Part shown: positions 31,889 to 40,754 of the stretch, piece by piece | Numbering within the stretch: the first letter of the stretch is position 1 | Layout: each line of letters starts with the position of its first letter | NCBI GenBank assembly: GCA_956465555.1 | Contig: OY101124.1 | Location: 434,001 to 498,000, forward strand | From: Nitzschia sp. pyKryTriq1 | Taxonomy: Eukaryota > Bacillariophyta > Bacillariophyceae > Bacillariales > Bacillariaceae | Reading direction: 5' to 3' | Length of the DNA stretch: 64,000 nt | Program-made: the position numbers and the translations under genes | Notes under the pieces: model-generated | Seen by the model: the letters and a program-made list of their open reading frames with translations, nothing else | Database searches by the model: none | What the model was told of the DNA's origin: nothing

Positions 31889-33517
31889 ATGAAGCTGTTT
31901 ACCCTATTTCTTGCAGTCAGCGGAACCGCCTTGGCTGCGGCCGCCTCCTCGTCTACTACACGAACAAGTAGTACCATCACCACCACGGCCAGCAGTGGTG
32001 CTTTGGCAGCCGCCTCTTCTTCTGCTGCTGCTTCGAGTGGTGGCGGTATCCGAAGTCTGATCAAAAACGAGTTTGAAGACGATCAGAGCTGGGAAATTGG
32101 CACTGCGGTCTACTTCAATTATCCCAAAGACAATGACTGGTATTCTGGAGTCATTACGCATTACTTGGATGGCGTGTACACTGTCACCTGGGACGAAGAC
32201 GGTGAAGTCGAATACTTTGATGATCTCGATCTCATTGATAAGATGGTGGCGGATGCCAAAGCCAAGCCTGCGGATGCGGACTTGTATGCCATGAACACGG
32301 CTGTGGTCGATGCAGACGCTGATAGTATGCAAGGAGTGATTGTGGACTTTCAAAATGGCGAGTATCGCGTGGAATGGTCGGATGGGACCGTCGATGCCTT
32401 GGCCCCTGGCCAGGAAATCGATGCCATGGTGACGGCCGCCGGTGCGGCGACTGCCGCTACCCCAGTTCCCACGGCGAAAGCTACAGCGGCTGCCACTGTG
32501 GCTGCGACAACGCTTCCTCCTGCTACTGCTGCCCCTGTTGCCACTGTTCCCCCTACCCAGGCTGCCACCGTACCCGCTACTGTGGCGGCTACTGTCGCCA
32601 AAGCCACCTTGGCTCCCAAAGCCACCTTGGCTCCCACTGAGGCGGACACGGCGTCTCCGACAGAGGATGGCACGGCGGAAAACTCGTACATCCCCTGGGA
32701 GATTGGTACCGAAGTCTACAAATTCTTCCCCTCGGACGGCTGGTACTACGGGAAGATCAGCTGGTTCTCGGGCGGTGTCTACACGGTCGAATGGTCGGAT
32801 AACACAGCAGAGAAATACGATGATTTGGACGCTGTCGATAAAATGGTGGAAGCTGCTGCAAAGAAAAACGCGGGAGACTCGGCAGAATCCGATCCTTGGG
32901 ACAATGGAACTGCTGTCTGGAAGACCTTTAAAGAAGGACCCTTTTTTGGAGAAATCATTGCCTATTCCGATGGAGAGTACACAGTCCGATGGTCGGACAA
33001 CACCATTTCCTTTTTCTCGATTGCAGAGACCGACGCCATGGTTCAAGCCGCTTACATCAAGGTGGAAGCCGAAAAGGAAACTACTGCCTCTGCTGCTGCT
33101 ACTTCGGCGAACACTTCACCCACCTCGAGTGGCAAGGCTGGAGTTGCCGTGATTGTCATTGTGGTGGTCTTTGGAGCCGCCTACTTCCTCCACCGAAGCA
33201 GAACTGGTATTGACAAGAAGGCATCCACCAATCTCTCCAATTATTCCTCCGAAATTCACAATATTAATATTGACAAAAAGGCGTCCACCAATCTCTCCGA
33301 TTCTCTCTCCGATATTCACAATATTAATATTGCTCCGGCCTCGCTTTACAAGGATGCGGAGGCCTCGCTTTACAAGGATGCGGAGGCCTCGCTTTACAAG
33401 GATGCTCCGGCCTCGGTCTACAAGGATGAGCCGGATTTCATCAATATTGCGGGCGTCGACACACCGGTGGAAGCGCTGCCTGATATGCAGATTGGAGAGC
33501 TCCCTGATGTGATCTAA
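31889..33517 (+). CDS. secreted/type I membrane protein with four SH3/Tudor-like repeats
   Basis: 542 residues from the ATG at 31889. Signal peptide MKLFTLFLAVSGTALAAA. Four related modules of about 50 residues follow, each GTxVx...WYxGxIxxxxxGxYTVxWxDxxxE...D...DxMV. Examples are WEIGTAVYFNYPKDNDWYSG, MNTAVVDADADSMQG, WEIGTEVYKFFPSDGWYYG and WDNGTAVWKTFKEGPFFG. An Ala/Thr/Pro linker separates modules 2 and 3. A membrane segment (VAVIVIVVVFGAAYFLH) is followed by a cytosolic tail with two IDKKASTNLS repeats and three ASLYKDAE repeats, ending LPDVI. The module fold resembles Tudor/SH3-like barrels, normally nuclear, but here topology puts it outside the cell or in the lumen. The role is unknown. 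Confidence 0.75.
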   Translation: MKLFTLFLAVSGTALAAAASSSTTRTSSTITTTASSGALAAASSSAAASSGGGIRSLIKNEFEDDQSWEIGTAVYFNYPKDNDWYSGVITHYLDGVYTVTWDEDGEVEYFDDLDLIDKMVADAKAKPADADLYAMNTAVVDADADSMQGVIVDFQNGEYRVEWSDGTVDALAPGQEIDAMVTAAGAATAATPVPTAKATAAATVAATTLPPATAAPVATVPPTQAATVPATVAATVAKATLAPKATLAPTEADTASPTEDGTAENSYIPWEIGTEVYKFFPSDGWYYGKISWFSGGVYTVEWSDNTAEKYDDLDAVDKMVEAAAKKNAGDSAESDPWDNGTAVWKTFKEGPFFGEIIAYSDGEYTVRWSDNTISFFSIAETDAMVQAAYIKVEAEKETTASAAATSANTSPTSSGKAGVAVIVIVVVFGAAYFLHRSRTGIDKKASTNLSNYSSEIHNINIDKKASTNLSDSLSDIHNINIAPASLYKDAEASLYKDAEASLYKDAPASVYKDEPDFINIAGVDTPVEALPDMQIGELPDVI

Positions 33518-33763
33518 GGCAGCCTGCATGACTGCACAAGACGACGACGACTCTTGATTTTGCATAGGAGCACATAGATATGATTAAAAGCAAAAATTAG
33601 TATATCGCCTGTACACTACGACATTATAACAATTTGACAATAACCATGAAAGTAGACTACTAGGAGTAGGCTGTCATCGTTTTTTACTTTTTGTAGAGTA
33701 CGAATTCGAATTCGTAGTCTACTATTTATATTACTAGCTCCATGGTATGGATGTCTTTTTCTT

Positions 33764-35541
33764 CTACAACAAAAAGACCTCTTGACGCGGGGCTTGTCGT
33801 AGAATTCTTCGATCGATCTGAACAATGATCTGATTGTACAGTTGGGGACATTTACTCTTGCAAATTTGTTGTATCGTCTTGGCCTTGATGCCACCACCTC
33901 CTCCTTCTCCCCGCCTCGTCGCCCCGCCCAATTCAAACAATTCCAAGGGCAAATCTACGCGTTCTAAATCCTTGACGACATCCAAATTCTTAATACCCAA
34001 TGTACGCACCGTGATCATTTGCAAATCACCAGCACCACCCCCGACATCTTCCACATTTTGAATGTACGAAATAGCACCTACCATGTTTCCAGGATGCAAT
34101 GCATTGACGTAATTGACATTCAAGATCTCTTCATGCAGTCCTTCATGAAAGTCACGAGCGGAAGCGTTCATGGTAATCCCCAAAACCAATCCACCGGGGA
34201 CTAGCAATTCGGTGGTGTCGTATTTCCGACTGTCAAAGTGTTTTTCATGGGTCAGTCTGGCCAAACTCGCCAATTGTTGACACTGGGTAAAGGTGAGACT
34301 TCGTTTGAGAGAATGCAAAATCAATTGTCCTTTTCGTAATTCGGCCAACGAATGAGATTGCAGTCCACTGAGAACATGGGATTTGCTCAATAAATGATCT
34401 CGAAACAAGTTTCCTTTGGGAGGATCCGCGGTGGGTTCGAGTGTGGGCCGTTTGGAAGTAGACGAGGATGACGACAAGGGTTCGGGGACGGAAAATTCAA
34501 ATAGCATTCGCTTGTCGGCTCGCATGCACAATCGCCCTCGTTGATTGATCAAATCGCATTGGAATTGAATCAACTAGTAGTAGCACAATAGAAAAGCAAA
34601 GGGGAATTTATGTGAGAATCTACATTGATATTGACATTGACATAGGCCACATCATGTTCGTATAATACAAGTACACTACGAACTTACCGAATGATTTCCG
34701 TCCGAAGTGTTGCGAATCGACTCCACGGTAAAAGTTTTCGTAAAGGTATCCCCCGCAAAACAGGGCCAGGTGTACTTGACGGGTCCATATCCTACATGAA
34801 TCCGAGCCGCATCCTCATGGGTCATGCTCGAACACAAAAACAAGGCCAACGAAAAGGGCAAGACTCGGTCTTGCAATCCCATCTTCCGACAAAACGGGCG
34901 AGAGGTATGAATCCGATCTTGCGCATGAAAGGCCTAATACCATAGAAGAAGAAGAACAAACAAGACAGACAAACCACCGGCGGGTCGGTAAGAATGATAA
35001 TGGTTGTACGGGTAGTTGGGTGTTGGGATCAGATCAGTGCGTGGTTCGATACGACAGGACAGACAGCTCAAGTAGTATCTACCGTAGCTACTGTACGTAC
35101 CGAATGCCAAAAATCTTGCATACTTTCACTGACGGTCAGTTCGTAGGGAATTTCCAATTTGTCGCCTGCTCGAAAGGTACGAAGATCGGCCGCTAAATCC
35201 AATACTTCTCCTTGAATAGTAGCAGCAGATGAGGCACTCTTGTCTTTGCCATTGTCGGTAATCGTCGCCGTTGTCGCCTTTGGAAAGGACGACGACTGTG
35301 TTTCGTCGTGGACGTGAACTGTCGGGGCACCAACAGCTGATGAGTGACCGTTGATCACGGCGGAGGATCGAAAGCGTTGTTGGGTCTTGCTGTTGCTTCT
35401 GGCGAAGAGACCGATGGACCTGTTCGTCAAGAGCCTCAAGGGGATCATGCTTCTCCCAAGTGTCATGGTCAGCTGCATACTCATACGAGTACGAAGAAGT
35501 ATGATTTGTCGAAGAAGCGGAAGTTGATGATGTCGACGCAT
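33764..35541 (-). CDS. double-hotdog MaoC-like dehydratase, mesaconyl-CoA hydratase-like, probably mitochondrial
   Basis: Three phase-0 exons, 35541-35101, 34933-34688 and 34573-33764, with introns of 161 and 107 nt, give 498 residues. The start is the ATG at 35541; the leader is Arg/Leu/Met rich (MRRHHQLPLLRQIILLRTRM), typical of mitochondrial import. The first hotdog domain (about 125-265) has FRAGDKLEIPYELTVSESM, VGYGPVKYTWPCFAGDTF and CDLINQRGRLCMRAD. The second (about 315-440) has RLTHEKHFDSRKYDTTELL, VPGGLVLGITMNASARDF, NVNYVNALHPGNMVGAISYI and LQMITVRTLGIKN. The two halves and motif order resemble bacterial beta-methylmalyl-CoA dehydratase/mesaconyl-CoA hydratase more than single-domain MaoC. 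The precise acyl-CoA substrate is inference. Confidence 0.7.
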
Positions 35542-36086
35542 TAGACGATGAGAGAAAGAACAGCTGACACGAGAGACACAAGAACGAACAAAGACGATGG
35601 ACGTATCTTTGACCACTTCGATCAAATGGAAACGCTGGCTGGAGCGCGTGGTGCGCGAAACGCCTTGCTTCGTCGGGCGGGGAGGAGCGTTTTGCCCTTT
35701 CGCGGGTTTATTTTTTTTTTATCGGATGCAAATTCAAACGAGGCGAAGGTGCGGTGTCGTCATCTATGCATCACCAAACGCGAAGAGATTTTTTCTCGAT
35801 TCTCGATCGTGCGTCGCCTTTTGCCTTCACATTTTTTAGCATCGTATTTTAGAATGAATGAATCGCGCGAAAGCCGAACCCCGCCTTCGCTTTGTAACAG
35901 CGGTCCGCCAGCAATAATACCACCACCTTCCATACCGGTATTGTTCATCGAATCTCGGGGTTCCTCACTTACTTACTTTCGCAATTTCGCCGCGGGAGAT
36001 CTCTCCGTTCCTATCATCATCTTCGCCACCACATTGAAAGCATAATAGTCGAAGCAACAACAACAACAACAACAACAGCAAAAACG
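35542..36086. promoter_or_regulatory. divergent promoter region
   Basis: 545 bp between the divergent start codons of the hotdog enzyme (minus) and the PDZ protein (plus). No TATA or other element is convincing. An ACAACAACAACA tract (36057-36078) lies in the leader of the PDZ gene. Confidence 0.4.
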
Positions 36087-38024
36087 ATGCTCTTTTCATG
36101 TTGCCAGTCGGCGAAGGCTGCCATCGATCCCGCCTCTTCCTTCCATGAAGCTCTCGAGGCCCGCCAAGGAAATGTTGTGATTGCAACCATAGATACTGCT
36201 GCGTTGCCGTCGTCGTCTTCCTCGAACACCAGCAACAAGGAGCCACTCGGGCTCGTCTTGAAATCAGTACCCCATCCAAAATGGCAGCATCAAAATAATA
36301 CAAGCAACAGTGCCAATAAGAAGCCACACCATGCGATTGTGGTGGAACGCATTCACCCCCAGAGTCCCTTTCAAAACACGCCCCTCCGAGAAGGCATGCT
36401 TCTCTTTCAAATTAACCACAGGAACGTTGAGAATGCAAGTCTCTCACAGGTGGAATCTCTTTTGCTTCAGAACAGCAGCAGCAACAACAATAATAACGCA
36501 AAGACACCCCTGCGAGTCTGGGCTCAAGAAGTACCGGCTAATGCAGTGACGCCTAATACTGTGGCCCAGGAATCATCCTCAGCGTCGCCCTCGCGCTCTA
36601 CTCCACAGCAGGGCGGCTCTACTACTAGTAGCACTAGAACCGCTACCAGTCGAGCAACAGCATCATCATCACTAGGGGTAGTACGTGTACCCAAAAGGAC
36701 GATACTTGCCGTGGCCCACAAAGAAGAAATCGATCAGACGTTGGGCTTGACATTGCGGAGATCCCAATCCTCCGGTACCTTTGCCGTGGACGAGATTCTT
36801 CCCTCGAGTCCCTTTTATCCTCGTGACACGTCGTTGCTTCGCGAAGGCATGATCGTCACTAGTATCAATGGACTTTCGATTACGGGAATGGACATGGAGG
36901 TGGCGCTGTCCGCGATTCGCGATGCTCCCGGTAGTGTCCTTCTGGCGGCAGAAATCCCTTGGGATGATAATAGTATGGAAGAACCTCCCATGATTCGGAA
37001 ACGAATCGTCGCTACGAGCTGCAAATCTTCTCCAGATCAGCCAGTGGGCCTCTCATTGATTCGAATACCCCAATCCGGCTCGGTCACCACGTGTCACATG
37101 AACAAGCAGAAGAAACAACAATTCAAAACTGTGGTGGGTCGGATCGCACCCAATAGTCTCTTTCGAGACACCGATTTGCAAGTCGGCTTTGAAATTACAA
37201 GCGTCAATGGATTGGATGTGGCGAAAAGTGATGCTCGAGCGATATTGCATTATCTACAGGAGAGTTGGGGACAAATTGTCGTCCTGGCCGAAATGGATGT
37301 TCCAGTCGTCGAGGATAAGACGACGACGACGACCACGACCACGACAACTATATTAGGCAATACATCCTCCAGTTTGGTCTCCCATTCCCATTCGACGTCA
37401 TCCTCCATGTCTCCCCACTATCCACAACAACAACAACAACAACAACCTACTGCCACTCCACAAGAAGCAATTCAGCAGAGACACTCTCCCCCACACGGCG
37501 GACAGCAACAGCAACAGCACTATCGTCCCCAACAAGCCACATACCCCTCCAGCCCCTCGCCACCACTATGCTCTTCCAACAGAACAACCACGTCTTCGTC
37601 CTCCTCCAATAATAATTCTGCGGCACCAGTTCTTTTGACAGCCTCAGCGGTGAAGTATTCTCCGAATCATAGGCTCGGAGTGGCATTGAATGACGATTCG
37701 TTGGGCTCCTTCTTTGTATCCCAAATATCCAATGACAGTCCCTTCCAATCTACTGACCTGCAAGTTGGTGCCGAGGTCATGAGTATCAATGGTATACAAC
37801 TCTCCGGTTTGGACATGTCTTTTGTCAGTCAACTCTTACGAAGTATTGTTGGGGAGGTGGTTTTGGAGTTTTTCTTGCCACCATCGTCCTCTCCAGTACT
37901 ACAAGACCAACAACACGGAAACACGAACACCAGCATCACCACGCCCCCATCTCAAGGGACTGTCAGGAGAAAAGAAGCACCTACTGCCCGTGTGTCTTCT
38001 TCGTCCCAGGTTGGATCATGCTAA
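36087..38024 (+). CDS. four-PDZ-domain protein
   Basis: Intronless, 645 residues. Four PDZ-like modules are separated by Ser/Gln/Thr-rich linkers: about 52-150 (PLGLVLKSV, IVVERIHPQSPFQ, LREGMLLFQINHRNV), 205-290 (LGLTLRRS, FAVDEILPSSPFY, LREGMIVTSINGLSI), 312-395 (VGLSLIRI, VVGRIAPNSLFRDTD, LQVGFEITSVNGLDV) and 530-620 (LGVALNDD, FFVSQISNDSPFQSTD, LQVGAEVMSINGIQL). Each has the carboxylate-binding-type GLxL/GVAL loop and the GxxIxSING strand. No membrane segment; the N-terminus MLFSCCQSA has two Cys that could be acylated. Probably a scaffold; partners unknown. Glu/Gln microsatellites in the linkers are probably length-variable. Confidence 0.85.
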   Translation: MLFSCCQSAKAAIDPASSFHEALEARQGNVVIATIDTAALPSSSSSNTSNKEPLGLVLKSVPHPKWQHQNNTSNSANKKPHHAIVVERIHPQSPFQNTPLREGMLLFQINHRNVENASLSQVESLLLQNSSSNNNNNAKTPLRVWAQEVPANAVTPNTVAQESSSASPSRSTPQQGGSTTSSTRTATSRATASSSLGVVRVPKRTILAVAHKEEIDQTLGLTLRRSQSSGTFAVDEILPSSPFYPRDTSLLREGMIVTSINGLSITGMDMEVALSAIRDAPGSVLLAAEIPWDDNSMEEPPMIRKRIVATSCKSSPDQPVGLSLIRIPQSGSVTTCHMNKQKKQQFKTVVGRIAPNSLFRDTDLQVGFEITSVNGLDVAKSDARAILHYLQESWGQIVVLAEMDVPVVEDKTTTTTTTTTTILGNTSSSLVSHSHSTSSSMSPHYPQQQQQQQPTATPQEAIQQRHSPPHGGQQQQQHYRPQQATYPSSPSPPLCSSNRTTTSSSSSNNNSAAPVLLTASAVKYSPNHRLGVALNDDSLGSFFVSQISNDSPFQSTDLQVGAEVMSINGIQLSGLDMSFVSQLLRSIVGEVVLEFFLPPSSSPVLQDQQHGNTNTSITTPPSQGTVRRKEAPTARVSSSSQVGSC

Positions 38025-38251
38025 ATGCAGTATATATTAGGAAGCGAAGCAAGTCGATCGCTCCTCTGGGCAGTGTGGTATGGTGGGTGTCGACGAAAAA
38101 TCGAAAAGTGAAAAATCCTACGATGTATAGTGGGCTCCTCCCGTCGTTCCAATGCGATAATATGACAATCATCTAAAGTATCATACCTAATTCTCTAGAG
38201 ATCTAAGCAAGTTCTGTATGCACCCCCACATCATTAAAAAAAGAGCAAGTT

Positions 38252-38303
38252 ATCATTCTTCTGATCCCTGGTCTGTATGGCCAGAAATAGGGAAAGAAAT
38301 CAT
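38252..38303 (-). other. weak candidate 3'-UTR stem-loop downstream of arsS
   Basis: On the minus strand an ATGA at the 5' base and TGAT at the 3' base enclose short helices TTCTT/AAGAA, CCCT/AGGG and TCTG/CAGA with internal loops, about 150 nt after the arsS UGA. The ATGA...TGAT pair is reminiscent of the SECIS quartet, but the conserved apical AA is missing. I regard it as a weak candidate only. Confidence 0.15.
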
Positions 38304-38415
38304 TCACTTGACGTCCTTGCAGGCATCCCCATATGTCATTGTGCTGCCAGCCTGCACCTGATGATGAGTGCCCCGCCCGTATGGTATATCTCGGACGAGA
38401 AAGATAATGGCAGCA

Positions 38416-38446
38416 GCCACGGCACAAACAACGTTTATGCCGTGGC
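38416..38446 (-). promoter_or_regulatory. 14-bp stem, 3-nt loop immediately after the arsS UGA
   Basis: In the arsS mRNA, GCCACGGCAUAAAC and GUUUGUGCCGUGGC pair over 14 bp (one U-G wobble) around a GUU loop. The stem begins 6 nt after the in-frame UGA at 38455-38453 and contains the downstream UAA. Stem-loops just 3' of a Sec UGA (recoding elements) promote redefinition in some eukaryotic selenoproteins. A role as a 3'-end hairpin between convergent genes is the alternative. Confidence 0.6.
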
Positions 38447-40039
38447 GCCCTGTCAGCTAGATCCCATTCCCGCCGTACAGCCAAAACAATGGTTGTCTGT
38501 TCGAACGCGAATGTTCATCAAGTCCTCCATACACTCAATATCAAAAACTGTACGTCCACCCGTCGTTCCTAGTCCCATACCGAGCTGTTGATTAAAATCG
38601 CAGTCATAGATCTTTTTATAAAACGACAGTAGAGAGACCAGAAGAGCTGTATGGTGAGAATGATCCTGCCGTGACCCAAAGAGCACAGGGGCAGTTTGGG
38701 TTCCATCATTATCACTACTGGACAACCTACTTACCTGTCCGTCCCACCCAACACTGACTGTATCTAGACACATGAGACTCTCGACCGTATTCTTATTGAA
38801 ATTTCGAACCAGAAGACTCATGTACTCTTCGAGCTCCCCGCGGCGATGTAAAAAGTCTGCGAAACGCTTGATCGGCATGTTGGTAATGGTGAAGAGTTGA
38901 TTAAACAAGATGCCGAAATTTTCTGCCAATCGCACTTTGTATTGCTCTTCCAATTTGTCCTGAGGTGGCGGAAGAAAGGCACCGAGGGGATTATAGACGA
39001 GATCCAGTGGAAGGCTGGGATCTACACCGTATCCAGCATCGTTCAATGCCAACAAGGCTGCGATACTTCGTTCAAAGACCCCGTTTCCTCTTTGAGTATC
39101 GACGTTCTCTTCTGAATAACATGGTAAGGAAGCAATGATGTGTACTTTTTGCTCTTTTAGAAACGTGACAAGATCTTCTTGTCCGGGTTCTTGTAGTACC
39201 GTGAGATTGCATCGATCGATAATCTCCAAATCAGGCCGGAGTTCTCTTGCCATCCGAACGAGATATCTGAAATTAGAATTAAGCTCTGGTGCTCCGCCTG
39301 TAATATCCAATGTGGTAATGGACGGAGAGTTCTTGAGAAGCTCCAAACATCTTGCCGCAGTTTCTGCCGTCATGTTCTCGTCCTTGCGCAAAGGAGAGGA
39401 TTCGACATGACAGTGGCCACACGCCTGGTTGCAGTACAATCCGATATTGATCTGTAAGATTTTGGTGGGAGCCCGATTCAAATGGTAGGGCTTTTTCTTC
39501 ATGGCAGCTGGAGACGACGACGACGACGACGACGACGAAGGAGGATTCATCTTTTCCGAAAGAAATTGAGCAAACGTCGGAATGCCTAAATTCGTCAGCG
39601 CCCGTCGACGTTGCGTTCGCTCCTCAATGGTCATTCCCTCGAGGCCCACGGCAGCGAGCCTCTTTTGCGTATCCTGAAACTCGGCATCCGATTCTAACTC
39701 TTCTAGCGTTTGATCCACAATCGAGCTTCCAAACAAATCTTGACGGCGCCACGATTTAGCCACTTGGTCCCGCTTGATACTATTATTCGGATCCGATAGC
39801 TTGATGCGGTCCACTTCGACAGAGGTCTTTCCAAAATCGGGAAGATCCACGGCATCGACATTATTATTGACGTCTTCTCTGCTAGCCACACCGAGATGGG
39901 AAAAAGGGGAGGATCTTTTCGATTGCCGGTGCTGAATCGCAAAGGCAGCGGAGGAAGGAACCCAACAAGCCGATAACAACGTCGGCATGGCCATGACGAG
40001 ACATCCAGAAACTCCCAAGAGGGCCGTGCCGAATTTCAT
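38435..40039 (-). CDS. arsS: ArsS, arsenosugar-biosynthesis radical SAM protein, plastid-targeted, probable selenoprotein
   Basis: Radical SAM enzyme that converts dimethylarsenite plus SAM to a dimethylarsinoyl-deoxyadenosine precursor of arsenosugars. Exons 40039-38735 and 38611-38435; the 123-nt intron (GTAAGT...AAAAAG) is in frame and stopless. The leader is a signal peptide (MKFGTALLGVSGCLVMAM...) with SSAAFA at about 29-34, a diatom plastid motif. The [4Fe-4S] site is GLYCNQACGHCHVES (C203, C207, C210). DITGGAPELNSNFRYLV and ASLPCYSEENVDTQRGNGVF follow, then the Cys-rich C-terminal domain: LVYNPLGAFLPP, TNMPIKRF, IYDCDFNQQLG and HCFGCTAGMGSS. UGA (38455-38453) follows GSS, then Q-G-A-T-A-UAA. 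Reading UGA as Sec gives 493 residues with U488; stopping there gives 487. Confidence 0.85.
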
Positions 40040-40754
40040 GATAATCTTCCGTTTGACCCAGATAGATTTCAATTCAAGAGGTTATAAAGCATGCAAACTG
40101 AAGACACCTAAAACCTAAAGGTATACTCGTACTTACTGCGCTGTTCAAGTGTGGATTTACGCGAAGGACAAGAATCTTGTGGAGACTATTATCCTCTACC
40201 GCGATTTATAAAGCTCATAGCACTCATCATACGGTACTGCGGTACCGTACATACAGTACGGATAATAGGGACCTGCGATACCGGTATTTTGCGGGACTTC
40301 TCCCCTGCGCGGCACATTATCGCTTCCTGACGGCAGGACAGACACGGATAGACCGGAATCACGATAAACGGTACCAGTACTTGCTATTACCGGTACACAT
40401 CATCATGACATAGTTCTGTTTTCTCAGTATTTTCACGGCGATCACCATCATCATCAACATAGCTCCTCGCATACAGTATGGGCGAGACGAAGGCGTCTGG
40501 TTCTACACTCGAACAATGGTGGGAGTCTCGTTCTTGCAGTACGACGAAGAAGGAATATCATAGCATAGAAGAACATGGAGAATAACTGCAGCAGATATAG
40601 AAGAAACAGTGACCAAGTTTTTACACATCTTCCCACGTTTTAACACCTTTTTTGCAGGAGTAATACCATCACCAGGTACTGTAATACTGTGCACGTACAT
40701 ACCAGTACCTGGTACGTACTAACTAAGATGTCTCTGACAACAGTCATCTCTCGT
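40040..40754. other. intergenic with a sulfotransferase-gene scrap
   Basis: About 715 bp between two minus-strand genes. Holds GTAC-rich palindromes (40225-40400) and the 40478-40540 fragment. No functional gene supported. Confidence 0.5.
40478..40540 (+). pseudogene. degenerate copy of the sulfotransferase 5' end
   Basis: TATGGGCGAGACGAAGGCGTC (40477 onward) matches the start of the gene at 44696 with two differences. TGGTGGGAGTCTCGTTCTTG at about 40516-40535 is identical to bases near 44760-44780. About 30 bp between the two blocks is missing relative to the intact gene. The frame is shifted by an inserted G after ATGG. A dead partial duplication. Confidence 0.65.

Noticed and set aside
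31904-33046. 380-codon minus-strand frame antisense to the SH3/Tudor-like repeat gene
   Set aside because: It mirrors the repeats of the plus-strand gene, has no family match and starts without a sensible leader. The plus strand has a signal peptide, conserved modules and a membrane segment.
38252-38303. Firm SECIS call for arsS
   Set aside because: The ATGA/TGAT bases are suggestive, but the apical AA and a continuous helix II are missing. Kept only as a weak candidate feature.
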